Source of the DNA: Bradyrhizobium sp. SZCCT0231
GTDB lineage: Bacteria; Pseudomonadota; Alphaproteobacteria; Rhizobiales; Xanthobacteraceae
Direction: 5' to 3'
Assembly: GCF_018130245.1 (NCBI RefSeq)
Contig: NZ_JAFCKP010000001.1
Span: 1,364,001 to 1,428,000 of the forward strand
Length of the DNA stretch: 64,000 nt
Below, piece by piece: positions 42,119 through 50,907 of the stretch. The position numbers and the translations under genes were made by a program. Position 1 is the first letter of the stretch. The number at the start of each line of letters is the position of its first letter. The notes beneath the pieces are model-generated. The model searched no databases. It had not been told where the DNA came from and saw only the letters and a list, made by a program, of their open reading frames with translations.

Positions 42119-43462
42119 TCAGCGGCCGGAGCCGTCGGCGCAGACGGATCCGATAATGCGGCAAGCTTTGCCAGCCTTGCCGCATTCGTCAAGCGCGGCG
42201 TCCCTGGCGCGCTGCACGCTGTCGCGCTGCACCAGCGACCAGGACTTGTCGGAGATGGCGAAGGCGCCGCAGCTTCGGCCGTAGAACGAGAGCTCGATCG
42301 GACATTTGGTGCCGGCGCAATTGCCGCGCGCATCCGCCACCGCCGCGCGCCGCGAGGCGTGATTCCACGACATGCCCCATTTGCTGCCGTCGGGCCCGTA
42401 GACGATCGAGCCCCACGGCTTCAGATCCTCCATCTTGCGCATTCGCAGCAGCAGGCCTTCGGTCGCTTCGCCCGTCGGCGCCATGGCAATGCGCTGCTGG
42501 AGCTTCGTGATGGCGCGCGTCAGGCCATCGGGCGTGTCAGGATCGAAATTGAGCTCGTAGAGCCGCTCGCTGAGTTCGCTGAGCAGCGCGGCATCGCGCA
42601 AGGGGACGCGGTCGGGGTCGGCGCGCAGGCGCTCGGCGGGCAGGGGATCGGGCTGCACGGCCGCGACCTGCGGCGGCGCGGTTTGCGTCGGCGGCACGAA
42701 ATAGAACGTGCCGTCGATCGGCGAGGACGAGACCCAGGGCTGCTGCGCGCCTGCGGTGGCGCGCTTCACGGCAAGGCCGACCTGGTTGAAGGTCTGAAAC
42801 ACGTCGAGGCCGGCGACCCGGATCGTGGTGGCGAGCGCCTTGGTATAGGGGCTGTGGCCGTCGCTGCCATCTTGCGCGACGTTGCCGGGCTGGGTCGCGT
42901 AGGAGATCAGCGTGCCCTCGGGCGCACGCATCTGTGCCAGGCCGCCGTCGGAGGCGCGCAGGCCGCGTGAGCCAAACGGGTTGTTGCGACAGGCATCGAG
43001 GATCACGAGGTTGAGCCGCGTGCCGGAGCCCTGCATCTGGCGCAGCACGAGATTGACGTCGGTCATCTGGAAATCGACATCGGCCTCGCGCGTCGGATTG
43101 GCGCCGACAGGCACGAGATAGTTGGAGCCCGAGACCTGCACGCCGTGGCCGGCATAATAGAACAGCGCAACGTCGGCGCCCTGCACCTGCCGGCCAAAGC
43201 TCTGCACCGCGATGTCCATCGCGCTCTTGTCGAGATCGAGCTGTGCGCGGCCGCCGACCAGCGTGAAGCCGAGCGAGCCGAGCGTCTCCGCCATCAGGCT
43301 CGCGTCCTTCGACGGGTTGTCCAGCGGCGTGATGTTCTTGTAGGCGGAGTTGCCGACCACGAGCGCGATGCGCTTCTCGGCCGATGCCGGTTGTGCGGCG
43401 GCGAGCGTGGCGGCGACCAGTGCTGCCAGCTTCACGACGCGATTGAAAATTCTCGCGCGCAT
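42119..43462 (-). CDS. Secreted caspase-like (C14) protease with C-terminal DUF4189 domain
   Basis: A 447-residue protein. A signal peptide ends near residue 28 (AQPASA). The p20-like caspase domain starts KRIALVVGNSAYKN and carries the dyad His106 (FYYAGHGVQVSG) and Cys158 (VILDACRNNPFG), so proteolysis is plausible. It ends near residue 255 (PWVSSSPIDGTFYF). A linker leads to a DUF4189 domain at ~350-447 (WGSIVYGPDGSKWGMSWNHASRRAAV, CKxC-like pairs GNCAGTKCPI, YGRSCGAFAI) with several cysteines. Bacterial caspase homologues of this type prefer basic residues and are often periplasmic; role unknown. ATG 43462 opens the signal peptide. Confidence 0.88.
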   Translation of the reverse strand: MRARIFNRVVKLAALVAATLAAAQPASAEKRIALVVGNSAYKNITPLDNPSKDASLMAETLGSLGFTLVGGRAQLDLDKSAMDIAVQSFGRQVQGADVALFYYAGHGVQVSGSNYLVPVGANPTREADVDFQMTDVNLVLRQMQGSGTRLNLVILDACRNNPFGSRGLRASDGGLAQMRAPEGTLISYATQPGNVAQDGSDGHSPYTKALATTIRVAGLDVFQTFNQVGLAVKRATAGAQQPWVSSSPIDGTFYFVPPTQTAPPQVAAVQPDPLPAERLRADPDRVPLRDAALLSELSERLYELNFDPDTPDGLTRAITKLQQRIAMAPTGEATEGLLLRMRKMEDLKPWGSIVYGPDGSKWGMSWNHASRRAAVADARGNCAGTKCPIELSFYGRSCGAFAISDKSWSLVQRDSVQRARDAALDECGKAGKACRIIGSVCADGSGR

Positions 43463-43551
43463 TAAAAATCCCCAAAGCAATGGCGCCAGTCTACCAGCCC
43501 GGCCTGCCGGCGAAAAGCGGCGCGAGAGAGGGTGGCCTAACTCCCCCTCGT

Positions 43552-43688
43552 GTCCCGGACGCGCTGCAGCGTTCTTACGCTGCTGCGGAGAGCCGGGACC
43601 CAGCGCGCTGGAATCCGTTTGCGGCATGGGCCCCGGCTCTGCAGCGCACCGCCGCCAAGGGGCGCTGCGCTGCGTCCGGGGCACGAGA
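43552..43688. repeat. 137-bp intergenic repeat, copy B (first copy 21405-21544)
   Basis: It shares GTCCCGGAC at the start, AGCCGGGACCCAGC and ATGGGCCCCGGCTCTGCAGC inside, and TGCGTCCGGGGCACGAGA at the end with copy A. Spacing between blocks differs slightly. The region 43463-44021 (559 bases) has no gene and is mainly this repeat and the next element. Confidence 0.85.
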
Positions 43689-43722
43689 GCTGACGCTCTC
43701 GCCCCGCCGTCATTGCGAATTC

Positions 43723-43979
43723 GTAGGATGGGTTGAGCCCTTGCGAAACCCATCTCGTCAGGACGAAGACGACTTCGTCCTGACATGTGTACAAATCAAT
43801 CCCGTCAAGCATCGCCTCGTCACGCGGGTGTGCGACTGGGCATCGTCGCGTTTCATCGCCACGCGAGACTTGGAAGTCACCCGATGGATTGGGCGGGCGA
43901 TTATTCCGTGGACACCCATGAAAATGGCGAAAGACGATAGGGGAGGTGATGGGTTTCGCAAGGACTCGACCCATCCTAC
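43723..43979. repeat. 257-bp element with 32-bp inverted ends (MITE-like)
   Basis: The left end (43723-43754) starts GTAGGATGGGTTGAGCCC and the right end (43948-43979) is its reverse complement over 32 bases with two mismatches. The 193 interior bases are non-coding. The arm start GTAGGRTGGG resembles that of the 105-bp element at 9557-9661, which suggests a related family. Confidence 0.8.
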
Positions 43980-44021
43980 GGGACATGGGTGTGAATCCCC
44001 ATCACCCCACGAGCCGCGAGC

Positions 44022-47000
44022 TTACCAGCGGTAACGCAGCGTGCCGGTGCCCGTGTAGGTCTGTGCGCGGTCGGCGAACGCGCCGTCGAATTTGGCCGAG
44101 AGCGTGATGCCGCGCGCGAGGTGCAGATCGGCCCCGGTGGAGACGAGCGCGGTGTCTTTCGCGGGCGCTGCGCCGTTGACGACGAAGCTCGCGCCCGGCA
44201 GCGTCTGGAACACTGCCGACAGTGCGGGATTGCTGACCCAGTCATGCGCGAAGGCGAGACGGCCGCGCAGCGTCAACGCGGTGCCGGGCGCAACCAGCAT
44301 GGCGCGGTCGAAGCGGGCGCCGAGTTCGCCGCGCGTGTCGGTCGCGCTGCGGGCGTTGTAGGCAAGACCAAAACCGCCGCCGGTGAGATCGGTCTCGCTA
44401 TAGGCCGGCGTGCGGAAGCTCTGCGCCTGCAGCGCTGCGTAAGGCGTGATGGCGACGAGCGGCGTCGCGATGCGATAGCCGCCTTCGATGCGCCCGCCAT
44501 AACTCTGCGCATTGAAGCTGGCGGCGAGATGGTCGCCGAAGGCGGCGAAGCGGTCGGTCGACATCCAGTGATTGGCCGCCACCAGCGAAGCCGCGACATA
44601 GGCCGGCCCGGAGCGCACGGCCGCATAGACGCCGCCCTGGAAGGCGTCGCTCTTGCCGCCGCCGAGGCCTTGCGCGAGATCCCAGCGGGTGCCGCCACCG
44701 GCGAGCGCAAAGCCGACGGTCGCGTCGCGAGTCAGGTGATAGTCGAGCCCCGCAGCGCCGCCCGCGGTTCGGGCGGCGAGATCGTTGCTGCCGATAACTG
44801 CATCGCCGCCGGTCTTGCTGGTGCCGCCGAAGCCGCTGCCCCACACGCTCCAGCGCGGCTCGAACGCGGGCTGAGCTTTGTCGAGCGGCGTCTTCGTCGC
44901 CTTGGCATAGGCGAGGGCGATGTCGTCGGGCAAGGCTGCGCGCTCCGGTGCGAAGCCGAACGCCTGATCTCCGGCGCCGCTCGCGGCGTCGCGCCCGCCG
45001 ACAGACGGGTCGAGCATCAATTCCATGAACTGGCCCATGAACTGGAAGGCGCCCTGCTGCGCGCCGGTCGCGGGTTCGCCGGACAGCTGCGACAGCGCGG
45101 TGCGAAGATTGCTGCCGGTGAGGCCGAAGATTGCGGCGAAATTCGCCGGCAGTGCGCCACCATTGTTGAAGGCGTTGTTGAGCGTATCGGCGACGTTCTG
45201 CTGGTTCACGTTCAGCCCGGTGCCGGCGCCGAGCGCGGCCGAGAGATCGAGCAGCACGTCGGTCGGCGTGTAGCTCAGGCTGGCGACGAAATTCGTCGCG
45301 CTGGCGCTTGCGAAGGTAGTGCCGCCGAAACCGCCGGCCGCGTGCAGGATGGTGGACTGTTTTGCGATCGTGCCGCCCGAAGCCACCGTCACCTGCACGT
45401 CGGCGCCGGTGAGCGTCGCCGTGCCCGTGACATTGGCGTGCGTGGCCGACACCGAGCCGACCTGCACGAGATAGAGCGCCCCTGACTGCATGGCGAGGCT
45501 GCCGGAAATGGTCAGCGCCGAGCCGGCCACGCTAGAGCCTGGCCTGAGCATGCCGCCGCTGTTCACGGTCACCGATCCGACCGTGCCGGTGCCTGACAGC
45601 GTGCCGCCACTGTTCACCGTCGGGCTCGACACGATCGAGCCGTTCACCGCAAGCGTGCCGCCGTTGATTGTGGTCGCGCCGGTGTAGGTGCTGGCGGCGG
45701 TGAAGATGGTCGTGCCGGCCTCGACAATGACGGAGCCATTGGCGACGCTGCTTTGAATGACCGGCGCAAAGACGTAGTTCGAGGAGGTGTGATTGAACAC
45801 GATGCTGCTGCCGATGCCGCTCCTGAACCTGACGATCGCTGTGTTCAGCGTGCCAGGCGCAACAGCGGTCTGGCCGGACGCGGCACCGATATTCAGCGTT
45901 CCCTTGGACAGGGGCCAATAGCCAACCGTCACGTTGGAAGCCGAGACGACGGCGCCATTGGCGATCGTCAGCACGCCGGTGCCGTCTTGGCCGACATCGA
46001 GATTGAGGGAGTTGGCCCAGGACGATCCGGTGCCGGTGACCGTTACTGTGCCGGTCGTGAAGAAATCGGCGCCGATAAGCCCGATCAAGCTGCTCACCGC
46101 GCCACCGCCCGAGATCGTCAGCGTGCCGGTGCCGGTCTGGCCGACATAGAGGATGCTGGAATTGGTCCAGGACGAACCGGCGCCGCTAATCGTCACGGTG
46201 CCGGTCGCGCCGGCATTGGCGCCGATAGCTCCGACCGCGTTGCTCACCACGCCGCCGCTCGCGATCGTCAGTGTGCCGGTGCCGTCCTGGCCGACGGTCA
46301 GGTCGCCTGCATTGCTCCAGGATGAGCCGGCACCGGTGACGGTCACGGTGCCGGTCGCGCCGGCATTGGTGCCGATCACCGCGGTCGAATTGCTGACCGT
46401 GCCGCCATTGGCGATCGTCAGCGTGCCGGTGCCGGATTCGCCGACCGCAACCGTGCCGGCATTGGTCCATGATGAGCCTGTGCCGGTGACGGTCACCGTG
46501 CCGGTCGCGCCGGAGTTGGCGCCGATATACCCGTTGGCACCGTTGCTCACAGTGCCCCCGTTGCTGACCATCAGCGTGCCGATGCCGGTCTGGCCGACAA
46601 AAAGATTGCCGGCATCGGTCCAGGACGAGCCGGCGCCGTCGACGGTCACCGTGCCGGTGGCGCCGGCATTGGCGCCGATATACCCGTCGGCGCCATTGCT
46701 CGCGGTGCCGCCGTTCCGGACCGTCAGCGTCCCCGTGCCGGAATTGCCGACCCAGAGCGCGATGTTGTTGGTCCAGGACGAGCCCGCGCCATCGACCGTC
46801 ACGGTGCCGCTCGAACCGGCAACGCGGCCGACACGCCCGGACTGGTTGCTCACCGCGCCGCCGCTCTGGATCGTCAGCGTGCCGGCGCCGGAATAGCCGA
46901 CGGAGAGGTCGGCGGAGTTGCTCCAGGACGAGCCCGCGCCGTCAACCGTGACCGTGCCGGTCGAGCCGAGATTGAGGCCGAGAGCACCGCCCGCATTGGA

Positions 47001-47375
47001 CAGCGTTCCCCCGTTCTGGATGGTCAGGGCTCCGGTCGCAGAAACGCCGACGATGGCGCTCTGCGCCTGCGCATTGCCGGACGAGATGATGGCGGCATTG
47101 GGCGAGGTGGTGTCGATGAACGCGTTGGTGGCGTTGGTCGGGACGCCGCTGGGTGTCCAGTTGCCGGCGGTGAACCAGTCCGGTGTCGCGCCGTTCCAGC
47201 TCTGCGCCTGCACTTGTGTCGTTGCCGTCCATGTCAATGTCGCGAGGGACAGTGCAAGCGCGGCCAATGATGTGATGCTGATTCGACCGCGTTTCGCGCT
47301 TCGGCTCAGAGCCCTCGCTCCCTGCGACATTCCCAGTGCCCCTCTTGGCCGGGCACCGAGCGTCGCAAACGACAT
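44022..47375 (-). CDS. Autotransporter (type V) with repetitive beta-helix passenger
   Basis: A 1117-residue outer-membrane/secreted protein. A long signal region ends near residue 58 (TTQVQAQ). The passenger has about seven consecutive repeats of ~50 residues (137-487), each like GATGTVTVDGAGSSWTNAG followed by LFVGQTGTGTLTIANGGTVSN. PATR-like segments follow (TINGGTLAVNGSIVSSPTVNSGGTLSGTG, VTVNSGGMLRPGSS). The last ~270 residues form a beta barrel (WSVWGSGFGGTSKTGGDAVIGSNDLAA, ending TYTGTGTLRYRW with a terminal aromatic). It probably displays a beta-helical adhesin-like domain. GGAAGG precedes ATG 47375. Its ligand is unknown. Confidence 0.93.
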   Translation of the reverse strand: MSFATLGARPRGALGMSQGARALSRSAKRGRISITSLAALALSLATLTWTATTQVQAQSWNGATPDWFTAGNWTPSGVPTNATNAFIDTTSPNAAIISSGNAQAQSAIVGVSATGALTIQNGGTLSNAGGALGLNLGSTGTVTVDGAGSSWSNSADLSVGYSGAGTLTIQSGGAVSNQSGRVGRVAGSSGTVTVDGAGSSWTNNIALWVGNSGTGTLTVRNGGTASNGADGYIGANAGATGTVTVDGAGSSWTDAGNLFVGQTGIGTLMVSNGGTVSNGANGYIGANSGATGTVTVTGTGSSWTNAGTVAVGESGTGTLTIANGGTVSNSTAVIGTNAGATGTVTVTGAGSSWSNAGDLTVGQDGTGTLTIASGGVVSNAVGAIGANAGATGTVTISGAGSSWTNSSILYVGQTGTGTLTISGGGAVSSLIGLIGADFFTTGTVTVTGTGSSWANSLNLDVGQDGTGVLTIANGAVVSASNVTVGYWPLSKGTLNIGAASGQTAVAPGTLNTAIVRFRSGIGSSIVFNHTSSNYVFAPVIQSSVANGSVIVEAGTTIFTAASTYTGATTINGGTLAVNGSIVSSPTVNSGGTLSGTGTVGSVTVNSGGMLRPGSSVAGSALTISGSLAMQSGALYLVQVGSVSATHANVTGTATLTGADVQVTVASGGTIAKQSTILHAAGGFGGTTFASASATNFVASLSYTPTDVLLDLSAALGAGTGLNVNQQNVADTLNNAFNNGGALPANFAAIFGLTGSNLRTALSQLSGEPATGAQQGAFQFMGQFMELMLDPSVGGRDAASGAGDQAFGFAPERAALPDDIALAYAKATKTPLDKAQPAFEPRWSVWGSGFGGTSKTGGDAVIGSNDLAARTAGGAAGLDYHLTRDATVGFALAGGGTRWDLAQGLGGGKSDAFQGGVYAAVRSGPAYVAASLVAANHWMSTDRFAAFGDHLAASFNAQSYGGRIEGGYRIATPLVAITPYAALQAQSFRTPAYSETDLTGGGFGLAYNARSATDTRGELGARFDRAMLVAPGTALTLRGRLAFAHDWVSNPALSAVFQTLPGASFVVNGAAPAKDTALVSTGADLHLARGITLSAKFDGAFADRAQTYTGTGTLRYRW
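45915..46967 (-). repeat. Tandem coding repeats of the autotransporter passenger
   Basis: Seven units of about 150 bases encode residues 137-487. Units share GTGTVTV, GSSW and GTLTI positions, while the identity of residues between them varies. A half unit precedes the first. The high DNA similarity of units 2-6 suggests recent duplication and possible copy-number change. Confidence 0.85.
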
Positions 47376-47630
47376 CTCACCAGCCTTCCGCGGACGCGAG
47401 CAATTCGGGCAGCTCGCGTCAGCCCGGTTGCGTCCCCCCTCAGTAATGGAACCACCATCACTGCGGGCTGGAACTTGTCAATGCTTCTCACCGGTAGCCG
47501 CCGGGAAATTTGGCTGACCAGGTCATGGAGACGTGGCGCGATCTTGCCGTATCGCCTGGCGCGAGACGCTACGCGATGCCGCGACCTTTCGCGAGGCCAT
47601 CACCAACGACAGCGCCCGGCGTCGATATCG

Positions 47631-47870
47631 TCACCCGAAGCGCGCTTCGCAGTCATGCGCGGATGGGTTGTTCGCCGCATGCGCGCGGTAAGCGTCGATC
47701 GCTCTGTTGGCGAGCATCAACTGCCGGCGTTCGCCGGCTCGAATCTGGGCTTCGATGGCGTCGAGCAGGAAATTCGCGCTCTCGTCAGGCTGGCCGACGA
47801 GCTCGCCGCTCCTCTCCAGGCAGCTCCAGGCGATGAAGAATGCGCTTTCAACGGTGCATCGGATCGACAT
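47631..47870 (-). CDS. Small conserved hypothetical protein
   Basis: A 79-residue soluble protein: an N-terminal amphipathic segment (SAFFIAWSCLERSGELVGQPDES) and a helical core (NFLLDAIEAQIRAGERRQLMLANRAIDAYRAHA). The pattern AWxxLERxGEL...FLLDxIExxIRxGERRxLMLANRAIxAY is one I recognise from several Bradyrhizobium hypothetical proteins, which supports it as real. No function is known. It stands between the autotransporter and the alcohol dehydrogenase; 255 bases upstream of the autotransporter (47376-47630) show nothing else. Confidence 0.6.
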   Translation of the reverse strand: MSIRCTVESAFFIAWSCLERSGELVGQPDESANFLLDAIEAQIRAGERRQLMLANRAIDAYRAHAANNPSAHDCEARFG

Positions 47871-47946
47871 ACGCTGCCAACGCGGCGCGGCCGCAGGCGT
47901 TCCGTGCGGCGGGCGAGACTTGCGTCGGGCCCGCCGCTGGCGTGGA

Positions 47947-49005
47947 TCAGTTCTTCAGCACGATGCGGCCGACGACCTTGCCGGCGCGAAGCTCGTCGAT
48001 CCATTTCTGCACGTCGCCCATCGGCTCCTCGCGCATCGGCGTCGGCTTGATCTTGCCGGTGCGTGCGAGCGCCATCAGCTCGTGGGCCTCGGCCAGCGTG
48101 CCGACCATGAAACCTTCGATGGTCATGCGCTTGTAGACCCATTGCACCATCGGCAGCGTGAACTGGCCGCCCATCAGGCCGGACACCACGATCTTGCCGC
48201 CGCGCGCGGCGACCGCGACCGCGAACGCCATCGACTTCTCGTTGCCGGCGAAATCGACGATCTCGTCGAAGCCGCCTTCGGTCTCCTTGAGGATGCGCTT
48301 GATGACATCAGGCTCGGCCGGATCGTAGGCGACGGCGGCGCCATTCTTGAGCGCGGTCTCGCGCGCGGCCGGTGAAAGGTCGGCGACCGTGATCGGCTGC
48401 TTGAACATCGCCTGCGCGAACGACAGGCCCATCATGCCGACGCCGCCGAGGCCGATCAGCAAGAGGTTGCGCTGGCGCGGACGGTCGACCAGGCGCTTGA
48501 GCGCGCCATAGGCGGTGACGCCGGAGCACATCAAGGTCGCGGCCTGGTTGACGGGAAGGGGATCGTAGTCGAGCAGGTATTTCGCGTCGGGCACCAGCAC
48601 GTGGCTGGCGAAGCCGCCGTCGATGGAGACGCCGAGGAAGCGCTGCTTGATGCAGAGGTTCTCGTCGCCATTGGCGCAGTCGCGGCACTGGCCGCAGCCG
48701 ATCCACGGAAACACGGCCTTCTTGGCGCCGACGAGGCCGGTTTCTACATCGGGGCCGACTTCGTCGACGACGCCCGCGATCTCGTGGCCGAGCGTGAAGG
48801 GCAGCGTCATGCCGCGCGTGGTGTCGAGCTTCTTGCCGCCGCCGAGATCGGCATAGCCGTCCTGGATGTGCAGGTCGGAATGGCAGAGGCCGCAGCGCTC
48901 GATGCGCACCAGCACTTCGCGTCCTTGCGGCTTCGGCGTGTCGACGATGGTCTCGCACAACGGCGCGTCGAACTTGACCAGGGACTGCCTGCGCATCAGC
49001 GCCAT
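47947..49005 (-). CDS. Zinc-dependent alcohol dehydrogenase
   Basis: A 352-residue medium-chain dehydrogenase. The catalytic zinc ligands are in CGLCHSDLH (Cys41) and TLGHEIAG (His74, Glu75); the structural zinc set is Cys104/107/110/118 (CGQCRDCANGDENLC). The NAD-binding motif is GLGGVGMMG, followed by VADLSPAARETALKNGA. The closest pattern is an NAD-preferring secondary/primary alcohol dehydrogenase; the physiological substrate is not known. ATG 49005 follows GGAGG at good spacing; an upstream ATG adds 43 residues without homology. It follows rsmA after 16 bases, so readthrough from the lpt operon is possible. Confidence 0.92.
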   Translation of the reverse strand: MALMRRQSLVKFDAPLCETIVDTPKPQGREVLVRIERCGLCHSDLHIQDGYADLGGGKKLDTTRGMTLPFTLGHEIAGVVDEVGPDVETGLVGAKKAVFPWIGCGQCRDCANGDENLCIKQRFLGVSIDGGFASHVLVPDAKYLLDYDPLPVNQAATLMCSGVTAYGALKRLVDRPRQRNLLLIGLGGVGMMGLSFAQAMFKQPITVADLSPAARETALKNGAAVAYDPAEPDVIKRILKETEGGFDEIVDFAGNEKSMAFAVAVAARGGKIVVSGLMGGQFTLPMVQWVYKRMTIEGFMVGTLAEAHELMALARTGKIKPTPMREEPMGDVQKWIDELRAGKVVGRIVLKN

Positions 49006-49021
49006 ATTCTTTCCTCCGAAA

Positions 49022-49882
49022 TTATCGCTCTGCTTCGTTTCGTATATTGGCCAATTCGCAGGCCATGGCAACAAAGCCGGAAATCGGAATGGTCTCCGCG
49101 CGCCGCGTCGCATCGACGCCGGCGGCCGCGGCAAGTCGCGCGGGATCGACGCCCAGCGACTTCAGGCTTTGCCGCAGCATCTTGCGGCGCTGGCCGAACG
49201 CGGCGGCCGCGACCTGCTCGAGCAGCCTGCGATCGCAGGGGAGCGGCTCTGCGCGCGGCTTGAGGCGCACGACGGAGGAGGTGACCTTCGGCGGCGGCAC
49301 GAAGGCGGACGGCGCAATGTCGAACAGGATCTTGGTCTCGCAGCGCCAGTTGGCGAGCACGCCGAGCCGGCCATAGGCCTCCTCGTCCTCGCGCGCGACG
49401 ATGCGCTCGCCGACCTCGCGCTGGAACATCAGGACCATCATCTCGTACCAGGGCGGCCAGGGCTCGATGGTGAGCCAGTTGATGAGAAGCTGGGTCGCGA
49501 TGTTGTAGGGCAGGTTGGCGACGATCTTTGCGCGTTCGCCCGCGAGCAGCGGGCGCGGGTCGAAGGTCATGGCATCGCCATGCACGATCTCCAGCCTGTC
49601 AGGATAGCGCGCGGAAATATCTTGCAAGGCCGGGATCGCCCGCTCGTCGTGCTCGATGGCGATGACGCGGCGGGCGCCGAGCGCGAGCAGCGCCCGCGTC
49701 AGCCCGCCCGGGCCGGGGCCGATCTCGACGATGGTGGAGTCCTCGAGCGGCGCGGCCGCGCGCGCGATGCGCGCGGTGAGATTGAGATCGAGCAGGAAAT
49801 TCTGGCCGAGCGATTTCCTGGCCGACAGCGCATGCTGGCGAATGACCTCGCGCAGCGGCGGGAGGTCGTCGATCGCGCTCAT
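49022..49882 (-). CDS. rsmA: 16S rRNA (adenine(1518)-N(6)/adenine(1519)-N(6))-dimethyltransferase
   Basis: A 286-residue SAM-dependent methyltransferase (KsgA) that dimethylates two adenines near the 3' end of 16S rRNA. Motifs: [40 protein letters not shown], the catalytic [15 protein letters not shown] and [11 protein letters not shown]. The C-terminal domain [11 protein letters not shown] is present. The ATG overlaps the pdxA stop by one base, so it is translated after pdxA in the lpt-surA-pdxA-rsmA operon. Confidence 0.96.
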   Translation of the reverse strand: MSAIDDLPPLREVIRQHALSARKSLGQNFLLDLNLTARIARAAAPLEDSTIVEIGPGPGGLTRALLALGARRVIAIEHDERAIPALQDISARYPDRLEIVHGDAMTFDPRPLLAGERAKIVANLPYNIATQLLINWLTIEPWPPWYEMMVLMFQREVGERIVAREDEEAYGRLGVLANWRCETKILFDIAPSAFVPPPKVTSSVVRLKPRAEPLPCDRRLLEQVAAAAFGQRRKMLRQSLKSLGVDPARLAAAAGVDATRRAETIPISGFVAMACELANIRNEAER

Positions 49883-50907
49883 CAGCTTGTTGCAGCCGCC
49901 ATGCGGCTTGCAAGCTGCAGCGCCGCGATCAGGCTCGCCGGATTGGCCTTACCCGTCCCGGCGATGTCGAAGGCGGTACCGTGATCGGGCGAGGTGCGGA
50001 TGAAGGGCAGGCCGAGCGTGACGTTGACGGCGTCGTCGAAGGCGACCGTCTTGATCGGGATCAGCGCCTGGTCGTGATACATGCAGACCGCGCAGTCATA
50101 GGTCTGTCGCGCGGCCTCGTGGAACATGGTGTCGGCGGGCAGCGGGCCCCTGGCCTCGATGCCGTCATTGCGCAGCACTTTCAGCGCCGGGGCGATGATT
50201 GTCTGCTCCTCGTGGCCGAGCGATCCATCCTCGCCGGCATGCGGATTGAGGCCGGAGATCGCGATGCGCGGCTTTGCGATGCCGAAGCGGGACTTCAGTT
50301 CGGCGGCGACGATGCGGACGGTCGAGACGATCAGCTCGCTGGTGAGCTCTCCCAGCGCATCGCGCATCGAGACGTGAATGGTCACGGGCACCACGGCGAG
50401 CTGTGGCGACCACAGCATCATCACCGGCTGCGGCACGCGGCCGTTCTCCGCGGCAAGCTCGGCGAGGAATTCGGTGTGGCCGGGATGGCGGAAGCCGGCG
50501 CGGTAGAGCACGCTCTTGGCGATCGGGTTGGTGACGACGGCGCCGGCGCGGCCTGTGCGCACGTCGATGACCGCCTGACGGATCGAGGCGAGCGCGGCCG
50601 GCGCGCTGGATGCGTCGGGCTTGCCGGGCTCGGCGCTCGCGCGCTCGCCGGTCGCGACCACGGGCAGGGCATCGGTGAAGGCGGACGCGGCCTCACCGGG
50701 GCTGACCGCGGCGATCCCGATGTCGGCGCCGAGCGCCTTGGCGCGGCGCGCGATCAGCGCCTCGTCGCCGAGCAGGTAGAAGGCGGGCAGGTTCAGCTCG
50801 CGGCGCCTGAGCCAGGCTGCGATCGTGATGTCGGGGCCGATGCCGGCGGGCTCTCCCAGGGTCAGGGCGAGGGGTTTTGCCGGGCGCGCTGCGGAAGGCT
50901 TGGCCAT
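49882..50907 (-). CDS. pdxA: 4-hydroxythreonine-4-phosphate dehydrogenase
   Basis: A 341-residue enzyme of vitamin B6 synthesis. The start [24 protein letters not shown] is the family signature, and the metal/substrate parts [37 protein letters not shown] and [43 protein letters not shown] are present. It acts in the cytoplasm. Its ATG overlaps the surA stop by one base and its stop overlaps the rsmA ATG by one base, indicating a single coupled operon. The start at 50907 fits both overlap and homology. Confidence 0.96.
   Translation of the reverse strand: MAKPSAARPAKPLALTLGEPAGIGPDITIAAWLRRRELNLPAFYLLGDEALIARRAKALGADIGIAAVSPGEAASAFTDALPVVATGERASAEPGKPDASSAPAALASIRQAVIDVRTGRAGAVVTNPIAKSVLYRAGFRHPGHTEFLAELAAENGRVPQPVMMLWSPQLAVVPVTIHVSMRDALGELTSELIVSTVRIVAAELKSRFGIAKPRIAISGLNPHAGEDGSLGHEEQTIIAPALKVLRNDGIEARGPLPADTMFHEAARQTYDCAVCMYHDQALIPIKTVAFDDAVNVTLGLPFIRTSPDHGTAFDIAGTGKANPASLIAALQLASRMAAATS

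Noticed and set aside
45915-46967. Regular ~150-base repeats that could be taken for a CRISPR array or satellite
   Set aside because: They are in-frame coding repeats of the autotransporter passenger, too long and without unique spacers.
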